From NCBI GenBank assembly GCA_027487945.1, contig JAIYCQ010000049.1, positions 1 to 40,979 of the forward strand: a stretch of 40,979 bases of DNA, given 5' to 3'. This stretch comes from Caulobacteraceae bacterium (GTDB lineage: Bacteria > Pseudomonadota > Alphaproteobacteria > Caulobacterales > Caulobacteraceae). Positions 29,507-37,164 of the stretch are shown piece by piece. Below the pieces are notes generated by a model. It was given only the letters and a program-made list of their open reading frames with translations. It was not told the origin of the DNA and did not search any database. Every line of letters begins with the position of its first letter. Position 1 is the stretch's first letter. The translations under genes were made by a program, and so were the position numbers.

Positions 29507-29791
29507 CTAGTCGCCCCCGCCGCCGCCGTCTCCGCCGCCGTCGCTGTCCGACCCGGAGTCGGCGTCGTCGCGCCGGTCGGCCCCGCCGCCGTAGGATCCG
29601 CCGTCGCCGCCGTCCCGGCGGGTGCGGTCGTCCTTCTTCGCCGCCGAGGCGCTCATCGCCACGCCGGAGCCCAGCCCTATGGCGACGCCCAGGCTCATGC
29701 CCAGCGCCAGGTTGTCCAACGCGAGGCCCAGCGCCGTACCGAGGGCCAGCCCCATGCCGATGCCCAGCGGGATTCCAGCCTTGTTCGCCAT
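29507..29791 (-). CDS. Glycine-zipper membrane protein with Gly/Asp-rich tail
   Basis: 94 aa from ATG 29791 with AAGGGGACG upstream. The first 55 residues form two small-residue helices (IPLGIGMGLALGTALGLALDNL and ALGMSLGVAIGLGSGVAMSA) typical of glycine-zipper membrane segments. The rest is low complexity, ending GGGDGGGGGD. No known family. It is divergent from trxB (62 bp between starts). Low-complexity tails and high GC could hide an artefact, but the ribosome site and clean hydrophobic pattern favour a real gene. Confidence 0.7.
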   Translation of the reverse strand: MANKAGIPLGIGMGLALGTALGLALDNLALGMSLGVAIGLGSGVAMSASAAKKDDRTRRDGGDGGSYGGGADRRDDADSGSDSDGGGDGGGGGD

Positions 29792-29839
29792 TTCATCGTC
29801 CCCTTGCCGGCGCCCATCGCGCCGGAGCGGAATCATCCC

Positions 29840-29852
29840 TAAATTAGCGCCC
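29840..29852 (+). promoter_or_regulatory. Possible -10 element placing trxB start at the transcript 5' end
   Basis: TAAATT (29840-29845) in CCCTAAATTAG is the only A/T-rich patch before trxB, and the ATG at 29853 lies 7 nt after it. No Shine-Dalgarno is present in the gap. This fits a leaderless or nearly leaderless mRNA. No good -35 was found, so the call is weak. Confidence 0.3.
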
Positions 29853-30860
29853 ATGTCGACCTCCGCTCCCCGCACCACCCGCTGCCTGATCATCGGTTCC
29901 GGCCCCGCCGGCTGGACCGCCGCCATCTACGCCGCCCGCGCCCTGCTCAAGCCCGTGCTGATCCAGGGCATCCAGCCCGGCGGCCAGCTGACCATCACCA
30001 CGGAGGTCGAGAACTATCCCGGCTTCGCCGAGGCCATCCAGGGCCCCTGGCTGATGGAGCAGATGGAGGCCCAGGCGCGCCACGTCGGGACCGAGATCAT
30101 CAGCGACATCGTGCTGGAGGCCGACCTGTCGCAGCGGCCGTTCCGCATCCGCACCGACAGCGGCCAGGACTGGCTGGCCGAGACGGTCATCATCGCCACC
30201 GGCGCCCAGGCCAAGTGGCTGGGTCTCGAGAGCGAGCAGCGCTTCCAGGGTTTCGGCGTCTCCGCCTGCGCCACCTGCGACGGCTTCTTCTACCGGGGCA
30301 AGGACGTGATCGTGGTCGGCGGCGGCAACACTGCCGTCGAGGAGGCGCTGTTCCTGACCAATTTCGCCGCCAAGGTCATCGTCGTCCACCGCAAGGACGA
30401 GTTCCGGGCCGAGAAGATCCTGCAGGAGCGGCTGTTCGCCAATCCGAAGATCGAGGTCATCTGGGACCATGCCGTCGATGAGGTGCTCGGCGAGACCGAC
30501 CCCATGGGCGTCACCGGCGCCCGGCTGAAGAACGTCAAGACGGGAGAGGCCCGGGAGGTGAAGGCCGACGGCGTGTTCATCGCCATCGGTCATGCCCCGT
30601 CCTCGGCGCTGTTCAAGGACCAGCTGGAGACCCACGCGGGCGGTTATCTGACGGTGAAGCCCGGCACGGCCTCGACCGCCATCGAAGGCGTTTACGCTGC
30701 CGGCGACGTCACCGACGACGTCTACCGCCAGGCCGTCACCGCCGCTGGCATGGGCTGCATGGCCGCGCTGGAGGCCGTCCGCTTCCTGGCCGAGCAGGAC
30801 CACGCCGCCGACAAGCATCCAATCAGCCACGACCAGGCCCAGAAGATCGGCGCATGGTGA
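29853..30860 (+). CDS. trxB: Thioredoxin reductase TrxB
   Basis: FAD enzyme that reduces thioredoxin with NADPH. 335 aa, normal. FAD site GSGPAG (15-20) and GGQLTITTEVENYPGF; redox pair C139-A-T-C142 in ACATCDGFFY; NADPH site VVGGGNTAVEEALFLTNFA; HRKDEFRAEKILQERL; and the terminal FAD motif YAAGDVTDDVYRQAVTAAGMGCMAALEA. Start ATG 29853 is the family norm; longer in-frame extension upstream is opposite the glycine-rich gene and rejected. Its stop overlaps the next GNAT gene by 7 nt. Confidence 0.97.
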   Translation: MSTSAPRTTRCLIIGSGPAGWTAAIYAARALLKPVLIQGIQPGGQLTITTEVENYPGFAEAIQGPWLMEQMEAQARHVGTEIISDIVLEADLSQRPFRIRTDSGQDWLAETVIIATGAQAKWLGLESEQRFQGFGVSACATCDGFFYRGKDVIVVGGGNTAVEEALFLTNFAAKVIVVHRKDEFRAEKILQERLFANPKIEVIWDHAVDEVLGETDPMGVTGARLKNVKTGEAREVKADGVFIAIGHAPSSALFKDQLETHAGGYLTVKPGTASTAIEGVYAAGDVTDDVYRQAVTAAGMGCMAALEAVRFLAEQDHAADKHPISHDQAQKIGAW

Positions 30861-31363
30861 TCCGCCCGGCGACCTCCGACGACCAGGCCGCCATCCGCGC
30901 CGTCGTGACGGCCGCCTTTACCGCCGAGTTCGGCAAGTCCGACGAGGCCGACCTGGTCGACGCCCTGCGCGCCGATGGCGACGCACTGGTCGAGCTGGTG
31001 GCCGAGGCGGACGGCGCGGTCGTCGGGCACGTCCTGTTCAGCCCCATGGCGACCAGCACCGGCGCCCGTTTCGCCGCCCTGGCCCCGCTGTCCGTCATGC
31101 CCGGCCGCCAGAAGGACGGCCTCGGGACCTGGCTGATGGAGGTCGGCCACGAGCTGCTGCGCGCGGCCGGGGTCGAGGCGGTCATCGTATTGGGCCACCC
31201 CGCCTACTACCCGCGCGTCGGCTACTCGGCAGATGCGGCGAAGACGGTGGCGGCGCCCTTCAGCGGACCCTCATTCATGGCGCTGGCCCTCAAGCCGGGC
31301 GCGCTCGATGCGCCGGTGGCGGTGACCTACGCGAAGGCGTTCGGGACAGAGGTTTCCCCATAG
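30854..31363 (+). CDS. GNAT-family N-acetyltransferase (YhbS-like)
   Basis: 169 aa. N-terminal MVIRPATSDDQAAIRAVVTAAF, central FAALAPLSVMPGRQKDGLGTWLMEVG containing the acetyl-CoA loop (Q-K-D-G-L-G), and VEAVIVLGHPAYYPRVGYSADAA, the HPxYYxRFGF-like motif of YhbS-type acetyltransferases. Substrate unknown. It overlaps trxB by 7 nt so is translated from the same mRNA. A hairpin follows 2 nt after the stop. Confidence 0.93.
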   Translation: MVIRPATSDDQAAIRAVVTAAFTAEFGKSDEADLVDALRADGDALVELVAEADGAVVGHVLFSPMATSTGARFAALAPLSVMPGRQKDGLGTWLMEVGHELLRAAGVEAVIVLGHPAYYPRVGYSADAAKTVAAPFSGPSFMALALKPGALDAPVAVTYAKAFGTEVSP

Positions 31364-31365
31364 AT

Positions 31366-31397
31366 CCGCTCATCCGGGCATTCGCCGGGATGAGCGG
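31366..31397 (+). terminator. Hairpin after trxB-GNAT
   Basis: CCGCTCATCC and GGATGAGCGG form a perfect 10-bp stem around a 12-nt loop, just past the GNAT stop and 15 nt from the convergent SleB stop. Followed by GGTTGTAGGGGGCTTCT. The symmetric stem could serve both strands. Confidence 0.65.
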
Positions 31398-31412
31398 GGT
31401 TGTAGGGGGCTT

Positions 31413-32609
31413 CTAGTACCGTCGCGTCGAGATCGGCAGGTCGCCGCTGTCGGCGGGCTGGGCGGAGGGAGCGGTGCTCATCGGGGCGTCCGGATCTTCC
31501 AGCGCCTTGAGGCTGGCGTTGATCTCCGAAATCTCCTGGGCGGTGGGCAGGCGCCGGACCGGGGCCAGGGCCCCGTCGACGCGCGGCGCCTCCTGTCCCG
31601 CCGGCAGGGCGACCAGGTCCTGCACCGTGTAGGTCCGCTCGACGCCGTCGACCTCAAGGGTCAGGGTCCGCGTCGCCGCCAGGGTCGGGGTCATCGTCTC
31701 CCCGACCAGCTGGGCGCCCTGGGTGCGGGAATCGAGGCCCTCGAGCACCGCCAGCGACAGGGTGTTCTCACCGCCGGCATAGCGCCCCGTGAAGGCCGGG
31801 GGCAGGCCCCATGGGCCGGTCCAGCGGTAAAAGATATGCCGTCCGATGGTGTGGATCTTGTAGAGGGTCGGCGCCCAGTAGGGGGCGACATAGTCGGCGT
31901 GATAATGGGTCGCCGTGCCCACCGACTTCAGTACGAAGCCGCTCAGCGCCTGCTGCGCCACGCTCCGGGCGCGGTCCCACAGCGCAGGCGTAGGAACCCG
32001 GGCCAGCGAGCCGTCGCAGGTGAAGCTGAACTGGCAACCGGTGATCCGCTGCGAGCCCTGGTAGACCACGCCGCAGACCGACTTGGGATACTCCGGGTGC
32101 CGCAGCCGGTTGAGCACGGTCTGGGCCACGGCCTGCATGCCTTCGACGGGCTCGGTGGCGGCCTCATAGTAGATGGCCTGGGTCAGGCACTCCTCGGCGC
32201 GCAGGCGGTCCTCTTCCGAACCCTTGAAGAGGAACGGCTTCGCCGGCGGCGGCGGCAGCAGGCTTCCGGGCCGCAGGGCGTTGATCAACTGGGCGTCGCT
32301 GGCCGTGAAGTTGAAGTCGCCGAGGGTGGGCAGGCTGCCCAGATCGTAGGTGGTCCAGCCGGTGACACGGCCCCAGTAGTCCTTGCGCGGCGCGGGGTCA
32401 TGCCGACGGGCCAGGGCCAGCATGGCCGGGTCCATGTCGGCGGTGACCCGCTCGAGCGCGATGTTGGAGAAGCCGCGCGCCACCGCCGCCTGCCCGTTGA
32501 TCCGGCCGGAGCCGGCGGGCCTGCGGTAGTCGGTCACGCAGGCGACCTGCACGATCGCCATCACGGCGACCAGCGCGAGCGCCCGTGTTCTGTGGAGACC
32601 GGACAACAA
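31413..32609 (-). CDS. SleB-type cell wall hydrolase
   Basis: About 398 aa. The Hydrolase_2/SleB domain (about 135-250) has DRLRAEECLTQAIYYEAATEPVEGM with the catalytic Glu (E149), then TVLNRLRHPEYPKSVCGVVYQG and CQFSFTCDGS. It cleaves peptidoglycan (a lytic transglycosylase-like activity is known in the family). An N-terminal hydrophobic segment (LALVAVMAIVQVAC) suggests export or membrane anchoring; the Cys lacks a proper lipobox. The start is uncertain: a TTG at 32609 keeps the hydrophobic segment and avoids a long overlap with dps, and it lies 5 nt after the dps stop. Confidence 0.85.
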   Translation of the reverse strand: MLSGLHRTRALALVAVMAIVQVACVTDYRRPAGSGRINGQAAVARGFSNIALERVTADMDPAMLALARRHDPAPRKDYWGRVTGWTTYDLGSLPTLGDFNFTASDAQLINALRPGSLLPPPPAKPFLFKGSEEDRLRAEECLTQAIYYEAATEPVEGMQAVAQTVLNRLRHPEYPKSVCGVVYQGSQRITGCQFSFTCDGSLARVPTPALWDRARSVAQQALSGFVLKSVGTATHYHADYVAPYWAPTLYKIHTIGRHIFYRWTGPWGLPPAFTGRYAGGENTLSLAVLEGLDSRTQGAQLVGETMTPTLAATRTLTLEVDGVERTYTVQDLVALPAGQEAPRVDGALAPVRRLPTAQEISEINASLKALEDPDAPMSTAPSAQPADSGDLPISTRRY

Positions 32610-32614
32610 GCCGG

Positions 32615-33094
32615 TTACTTCACACCGAGCGTGGCGCGCAGCATCCACGCGTGCTTCTCGTGCGCGGTCAGGCGCTGGGTGCCCAGATCGACGGACACGT
32701 CGTCGCCGGCCTTCTCGGCGATGTCGAGCAGTTCGCGCAGGGTGGCGATCACCGTCTCGTGGCCGTCCTTCAGGTCGGTGACCATGGCTTCCCAGTCCAG
32801 CTCGGGATCACCGTCCTTGATCGAGGTCAGGTTGCCGAAGGCCGCGCCGCTCTGCGGGGCCAGTTCGCCCAGGGCGCGGATACGCTCGGCCAGCTCGTCC
32901 AGCGCCGCCCACTGCTCGGTGTACTGGTCCATGAACAGGGCATGGAGCGACGAGAAGTTCGGGCCCCGGACGTTCCAGTGGTAGCCGTGGGTCTTCAGGT
33001 ACAGGGCATAGGTGTCGGCCAGGGTCCTGGAGAGCGCCTGGGCGACCGTAGCGCGGTCCCTGGCGGCGAGTCCGGTGTCGATCCTGGCAGGCAT
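32615..33094 (-). CDS. dps: DNA-binding ferritin-like protein Dps
   Basis: 159 aa. Forms a 12-mer that oxidises and stores iron and shields DNA under stress. Ferroxidase residues line up as in E. coli Dps: H39 (GYHWNVRGPNF), H51 (SLHALF), D66 and E70 (ALDELAERIRALG), with spacing 12, 15 and 4. The C-terminal helix HEKHAWMLRATL is typical. Start ATG 33094 with AAGGAG upstream; a longer in-frame extension upstream lies in the regulatory region. Probably transcribed from the 33095-33385 gap, divergently from nadA. Confidence 0.96.
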   Translation of the reverse strand: MPARIDTGLAARDRATVAQALSRTLADTYALYLKTHGYHWNVRGPNFSSLHALFMDQYTEQWAALDELAERIRALGELAPQSGAAFGNLTSIKDGDPELDWEAMVTDLKDGHETVIATLRELLDIAEKAGDDVSVDLGTQRLTAHEKHAWMLRATLGVK

Positions 33095-33272
33095 GGTCGT
33101 CTCCTTGGTGCGCCGGAGAGGTAAGCTCGCCGACGCCTGTGACAAGACGACGACCGCCGCCCGGCGCGCGTTGGCGGCTTCATAGCACGGTTGACCGGCG
33201 GCGGGGTCGGTGCGCCGACGGAATATCTCAGGAGTCCGGTTGCGCCCCCGGGACCTTGGGTCTATATCTGTC

Positions 33273-33301
33273 TTGCGGGTTTTGCTCAGATGTAGCATAA
33301 G
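33273..33301 (+). promoter_or_regulatory. Candidate nadA promoter overlapping operator copy 1
   Basis: TTGCGG (33273-33278), a 17-nt spacer, and CATAAG (33296-33301). The core is weak by E. coli standards. An imperfect palindrome TTGCTCA-GAT-GTAGCAT (33282-33298) covers the spacer and -10. A bound repressor would block polymerase here. Confidence 0.4.
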
Positions 33302-33340
33302 CTCCGCAGCGCCGGAGTGGATCGTTTCGCTGCCGGCGTT

Positions 33341-33356
33341 TTACAGGCCCCTGTAA
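33341..33356. promoter_or_regulatory. Perfect palindrome TTACAGG-CC-CCTGTAA in nadA leader
   Basis: 7-bp perfect arms with a 2-nt spacer. It abuts the ATGCTCA palindrome, sharing A33356. Could be the site of a second regulator or form an RNA hairpin in the leader. Its regulator is unknown. Confidence 0.5.
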
Positions 33357-33372
33357 TGCTCAGTTTGAGCAT
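33356..33372. promoter_or_regulatory. Perfect palindrome ATGCTCA-GTT-TGAGCAT before nadA (operator copy 2)
   Basis: 7-bp perfect arms around 3 nt, directly before the nadA ribosome site AAGGAGGA. A degraded copy is at 33282-33298, centre to centre 74 nt away, close to seven helical turns. NAD genes in Alphaproteobacteria are known to be controlled by local repressors (NadQ, NrtR families); which one would bind here is not established. Confidence 0.65.
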
Positions 33373-33385
33373 AAGGAGGAACCAG

Positions 33386-34471
33386 ATGGCCGACGGATTC
33401 GCCCCCCTGACCTTCACCGCCGAGGTGGAGGCGCAAACCGCGCCCCTGTGGGAGAAGGTCAAATCCCACGTCACGCCGCTGGAATGGCGGCTGCACGCGC
33501 CCCTGATCGCCGAAATCAACCGTCTCAAGCGTGAGAAGAACGCCGTCATCCTGGCCCACAACTACATGACGCCCGAGATCTTCCACGGCGTGGGCGACTA
33601 CGTCGGCGACAGTCTGGGCCTGGCCCGCGAGGCGGCGCGCTCGGACGCGAAGATCATCGTCCAGGCGGGCGTCCACTTCATGGCCGAGACCAGCAAGGTG
33701 CTGTGCCCGGACAAGACGGTGCTGATCCCGGACCTGCGCGCCGGCTGCAGCCTGGCCTCCTCGATCACCGGCGCCGACGTGCGGCTGATCAAGCAGCGCT
33801 ACCCCGGCCTGCCGGTGGTCACCTACGTCAACACCACCGCCGACGTGAAGGCCGAGACCGACATCTGCTGCACCAGCGCCAATGCGGTGCAGGTGGTCGA
33901 GTGGGCCGCGAAGGAATGGGGCGTCGACCGCGTCATCCTCATCCCCGACGAGTTCCTGGCCCGCAACGTCGCCGCCCAGACGGACGTGAAGATCATCGCC
34001 TGGCAGGGCCGCTGCGAGGTGCATGAGCGCTTCAACGCCCAGGATGTCGCCGACATGCGGGCCGCCTGGCCGGACGCGCAGATCCTCGCGCACCCGGAGT
34101 GCCCGGAAGAGGTGCTGGCCGCCGCGGACTTCGCCGGCTCGACCGCCGCGATGAATGACTGGGTGGTGCAGAAGAAGCCCCGCCAGGTGGTGCTGATCAC
34201 CGAATGCTCGATGGCCAGCAACGTCCAGGCCCAGGCGCCGGACACCCAGTTCATCGGCCCCTGCATGATGTGTCCGCACATGAAGCAGATCAGCCTGCAG
34301 AACATCCACGACGCCCTGGTCAAGGGCCAGTTCGAGGTGACCGTCGACCCGGTGCTGGCCGAGCGTGCCCGCCTCGCCGTCCAGCGGATGATCGACCTGC
34401 CGCCGCCCGCCGCGCCGGCGCGTTACGATCTGGTCAAGGCGCAACACCATGTCGCCGTCGAGCTGATCTGA
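33386..34471 (+). CDS. nadA: Quinolinate synthase NadA
   Basis: Iron-sulfur enzyme that condenses iminoaspartate (from NadB) with dihydroxyacetone phosphate to quinolinate. 361 aa. Three conserved Cys that hold the [4Fe-4S] cluster are in RAGCSLASS, DICCTSANAVQVVEW and GPCMMCPHMKQI. Also conserved are NAVILAHNYMTPEI, VGDSLGLAREAA, GVHFMAETSKVL, LPVVTYVNTTADVKAE and ILAHPECPEEVLAAADFAGST. Start ATG 33386 (MADGFAPLTF) has AAGGAGGA 5 nt upstream. First gene of the NAD operon. Confidence 0.97.
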   Translation: MADGFAPLTFTAEVEAQTAPLWEKVKSHVTPLEWRLHAPLIAEINRLKREKNAVILAHNYMTPEIFHGVGDYVGDSLGLAREAARSDAKIIVQAGVHFMAETSKVLCPDKTVLIPDLRAGCSLASSITGADVRLIKQRYPGLPVVTYVNTTADVKAETDICCTSANAVQVVEWAAKEWGVDRVILIPDEFLARNVAAQTDVKIIAWQGRCEVHERFNAQDVADMRAAWPDAQILAHPECPEEVLAAADFAGSTAAMNDWVVQKKPRQVVLITECSMASNVQAQAPDTQFIGPCMMCPHMKQISLQNIHDALVKGQFEVTVDPVLAERARLAVQRMIDLPPPAAPARYDLVKAQHHVAVELI

Positions 34472-34482
34472 GGAGGATGGCC

Positions 34483-34686
34483 ATGATCCGGATCGCCAGA
34501 TTTCCGTTCGGAGGCGGCTACCTCGTCAAGGCCACGCCGCCCGAGGTCTGGAAGCCCTACGGCAACCTGCTGCCGCTGAGCCCGACCAACATCGTCGAGG
34601 AGCTGGTCCGTCACGGCGCCAGCCTTCGCGACGCCTTCGATGCGGTCATCCTCGCCGCTCCGGAAGCCGCGGGGGAGTTCCGTTGA
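34483..34686 (+). CDS. Small conserved-looking ORF inside NAD operon
   Basis: 67 aa: MIRIARFPFGGGYLVKATPP ... [20 protein letters not shown]. Start ATG 34483 has AGGAGG 6 nt upstream; a second ATG at 34477 abuts the ribosome site and is less likely. Its TGA overlaps the TTG start of nadB, and it lies 11 nt after nadA, so it belongs to the operon. The sequence is globular-looking (no membrane helix, no signal) with YGNLLPLSPTNIVEELVRHGASL. I do not recognise it. It might stabilise or regulate NadA/NadB, but there is no direct evidence. Confidence 0.75.
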   Translation: MIRIARFPFGGGYLVKATPPEVWKPYGNLLPLSPTNIVEELVRHGASLRDAFDAVILAAPEAAGEFR

Positions 34687-36203
34687 CCCAGCGCACCCAC
34701 CACGACGGCGTCCTGATCGTCGGCGCCGGACTCGCCGGTCTGTCGGCCGCGCTGGCCGCCGCGCCCCGCAAGGCGCTGGTTCTGTCGCCGACTCCGTTGA
34801 ACCAGGGCTGCTCCTCGGCCTGGGCGCAAGGCGGCATGGCCGCGGCCCTCGGCGAGGACGACGCCCCGGCTCTGCACGCCGCCGACACCCTGGCGGCCGG
34901 CGCGGGCCTGTGTGACCCGGCCATGGTCGAGATTCTGACCCGCGAGGGCCCGGGCGCCGTGCGCCACCTGGCTTCACTGGGTGCGCCGTTCGACCGGACC
35001 GAGGACGGCGGCTTCGCCGTCAGCCTGGAAGCCGCTCACAGCCGCGCCCGCGTCGCCCGGGTCGGCGGGGATCAGGCGGGGCGCGAGATCATGCGCGCCG
35101 TGGTCGCCGCCGCCTTCGCCTCGCCCACTGTCGAAAGCCGCGCCGGCGTCCATGTCCGCGGACTGCTGCAGGACGACAGCGGCGCGGTGCGGGGGGTCAT
35201 CGCCCGCTATCGGGGCCGCGCGATCGAGATCACCGCCGACGCCGTCATCCTGGCCGGCGGCGGACTGGGCGGCCTCTATGCCGTGACCACGACCCCGCCC
35301 GAGGTCCGTGGTGAAGCCATGGGCCTGGCCGCCCTGGCCGGCGCCCTGATCGCCGATCCGGAGTTCGTGCAGTTCCATCCCACGGCCATCGACATCGGCC
35401 GCGATCCCGCCCCGCTGGCCACCGAGGCCCTGCGCGGCGAGGGGGCGGTGCTGGTCAACGATCTGGGCGAGGCCTTCATGGCCGGCTATCACCCGGCCGC
35501 CGAGCTGGCGCCGCGCGACGTGGTGGCCAGAGCCATCCATGCCGAGATCACGGCCGGGCGCGGCGCCTTCCTGGACGCCCGCCGGGCCGTCGGGGGACAT
35601 TTCCCGACCGAGTTCCCGGCGGTGTTCGCCGCCTGCATGAGCGCGGCCATCGACCCGCGCGTCCAGCTGATCCCGGTCGCCCCGGCCTGCCACTACCATA
35701 TGGGCGGGGTGGTCACCGACGCCGACGGCAGGACCAGCCTGGAGCGTCTGTTTGCGGCCGGCGAATGCGCCTCGACCGGCGTCCACGGCGCCAACCGCCT
35801 GGCGAGCAACTCGCTGCTTGAGGCCGCCGTGTTTGGGACCCGCGCCGGCGCCGCCGTCCGGGATATCGCGCCCGCCGCCGGTCGTGTCGCGCCCGGCGTC
35901 GCCCTGCCCGACCTGAAGGGCGCCGCCCTGATGACCCTGCGCCGGGAGATGACCCGCCACGCCGGCGTGGTCCGCGACGCGGAGGGCCTTGGTCAGCTGA
36001 CCGACGCCGTCGAGGGCCTGAAGGCCGCCCATGGCGAGGGCCCCGTGCTGGCCACAGCCGGCCTGGTCGCCCTCAGCGCGCTCGACCGCCGCGAAAGCCG
36101 CGGCGCCCACTTCCGCGCCGACTTCCCCCAGGCGGTCGAGCCGGCCGCCCACACCCTCGTCACCCTGCCCGCCCATCCCGCGCTGAAGGTCGCCGCCGAA
36201 TGA
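34683..36203 (+). CDS. nadB: L-aspartate oxidase NadB
   Basis: FAD enzyme that oxidises L-aspartate to iminoaspartate for NadA. 506 aa. FAD motif [18 protein letters not shown] near the start; [19 protein letters not shown]; catalytic and FAD regions [80 protein letters not shown]. These are hallmark NadB signatures versus succinate dehydrogenase. The TTG start overlaps the stop of the small ORF (TTGA), so translation is probably coupled. The C-terminal end overlaps nadC by ATGA. Confidence 0.96.
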   Translation: MTQRTHHDGVLIVGAGLAGLSAALAAAPRKALVLSPTPLNQGCSSAWAQGGMAAALGEDDAPALHAADTLAAGAGLCDPAMVEILTREGPGAVRHLASLGAPFDRTEDGGFAVSLEAAHSRARVARVGGDQAGREIMRAVVAAAFASPTVESRAGVHVRGLLQDDSGAVRGVIARYRGRAIEITADAVILAGGGLGGLYAVTTTPPEVRGEAMGLAALAGALIADPEFVQFHPTAIDIGRDPAPLATEALRGEGAVLVNDLGEAFMAGYHPAAELAPRDVVARAIHAEITAGRGAFLDARRAVGGHFPTEFPAVFAACMSAAIDPRVQLIPVAPACHYHMGGVVTDADGRTSLERLFAAGECASTGVHGANRLASNSLLEAAVFGTRAGAAVRDIAPAAGRVAPGVALPDLKGAALMTLRREMTRHAGVVRDAEGLGQLTDAVEGLKAAHGEGPVLATAGLVALSALDRRESRGAHFRADFPQAVEPAAHTLVTLPAHPALKVAAE

Positions 36204-37045
36204 TCGCCCCCCTGCCCGACCTGCTGATCGACCCCGTCGTCCGCGCCGCCCTTGCCGAGGACCTGGGCCGGGCCGGCGACATCACCGCCCTGGCCTGCAT
36301 CGACGCCGAGGCGACGCTGACCGCCACCTTCGGCGCGCGAAAGGCCGGCACCATCGCCGGCCTCGACTGCGCCCGCCTCGCGGTGCTGGCCATGGACCCG
36401 GCGGCGAAGTTCAAGGCCCGCGTGGCGGACGGCGACGCCGTCGCGGCCGGCGCCGTGCTGGCCAAGGTCACCGGCAACGCCCGCGCCCTGCTGTCGGCGG
36501 AGCGCACGGCGCTGAACCTGCTCGGCCGCCTGTCGGGCGTCGCCACACTGACGGCGCAGTACGTGGCGGCCATCGAGGGGACCCGGGCCCGCATCACCGA
36601 CACCCGCAAGACCACGCCCGGCCTTCGCGCGCTGGAGAAGTACGCCGTCCGCTGCGGCGGAGCGCTCAACCACCGCTTCGGCCTGGATGACGCCATCCTG
36701 ATCAAGGACAACCACGTCGCCGCCTGCGGCGGGGTCGGCGAGGCCATCCGCCGCGCCCGCGCCTTCGCCGGCCATCTGGTCAAGGTCGAGTGCGAGGTCG
36801 ACAGCCTCAAGCAGCTGGCCGAGGCGCTGGACGCCGGGCCGGACGTGGTCATGCTCGACAACTTCAGCCTCAAGAACCTGCGCGTCGCCGTCGGCATGGC
36901 CGCCGGCCGCGTGGTGCTGGAGGCCTCCGGCGGCGTGACCCTCGACACCGTGCGCGACATCGCCGAGACCGGCGTGGACGTGATCAGCGTCGGCGCCCTC
37001 ACCCACTCGGCCAGCGTGCTCGACATCGGGCTGGACGCGGGGTGA
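36200..37045 (+). CDS. nadC: Nicotinate-nucleotide pyrophosphorylase NadC (quinolinate phosphoribosyltransferase)
   Basis: Converts quinolinate and PRPP to nicotinate mononucleotide. 281 aa. Conserved [98 protein letters not shown] and [33 protein letters not shown]. Start ATG 36200 overlaps nadB stop. Last gene of the operon; a REP-like element follows. Confidence 0.97.
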   Translation: MIAPLPDLLIDPVVRAALAEDLGRAGDITALACIDAEATLTATFGARKAGTIAGLDCARLAVLAMDPAAKFKARVADGDAVAAGAVLAKVTGNARALLSAERTALNLLGRLSGVATLTAQYVAAIEGTRARITDTRKTTPGLRALEKYAVRCGGALNHRFGLDDAILIKDNHVAACGGVGEAIRRARAFAGHLVKVECEVDSLKQLAEALDAGPDVVMLDNFSLKNLRVAVGMAAGRVVLEASGGVTLDTVRDIAETGVDVISVGALTHSASVLDIGLDAG

Positions 37046-37050
37046 GGCCC

Positions 37051-37160
37051 TGCATGCTTCGACACGCGTCCGAGGGACGCTGCTCAGCATGACGGTGTTG
37101 GAAGCGCTTCTGACCCCGTCATCCTGAGCAGCCCGCTCAGCGGACGTGTCGAAGGACGCA
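37051..37160. repeat. REP-like palindromic element, CTTCGACA family, copy 4
   Basis: TGCATGCTTCGACACGCGTCC ... GCTGCTCAGCATGACGG and GTCATCCTGAGCAGCCCGC ... GGACGTGTCGAAGGACGCA. Lies between the convergent nadC and acyltransferase stops, as copy 3 does between convergent genes. Confidence 0.82.
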
Positions 37161-37164
37161 ATGC

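Noticed and set aside
33302..33385. Riboswitch in the nadA leader
   Set aside because: The leader shows DNA palindromes and a small CTCCG/CGGAG hairpin but no conserved riboswitch core that I can recognise.
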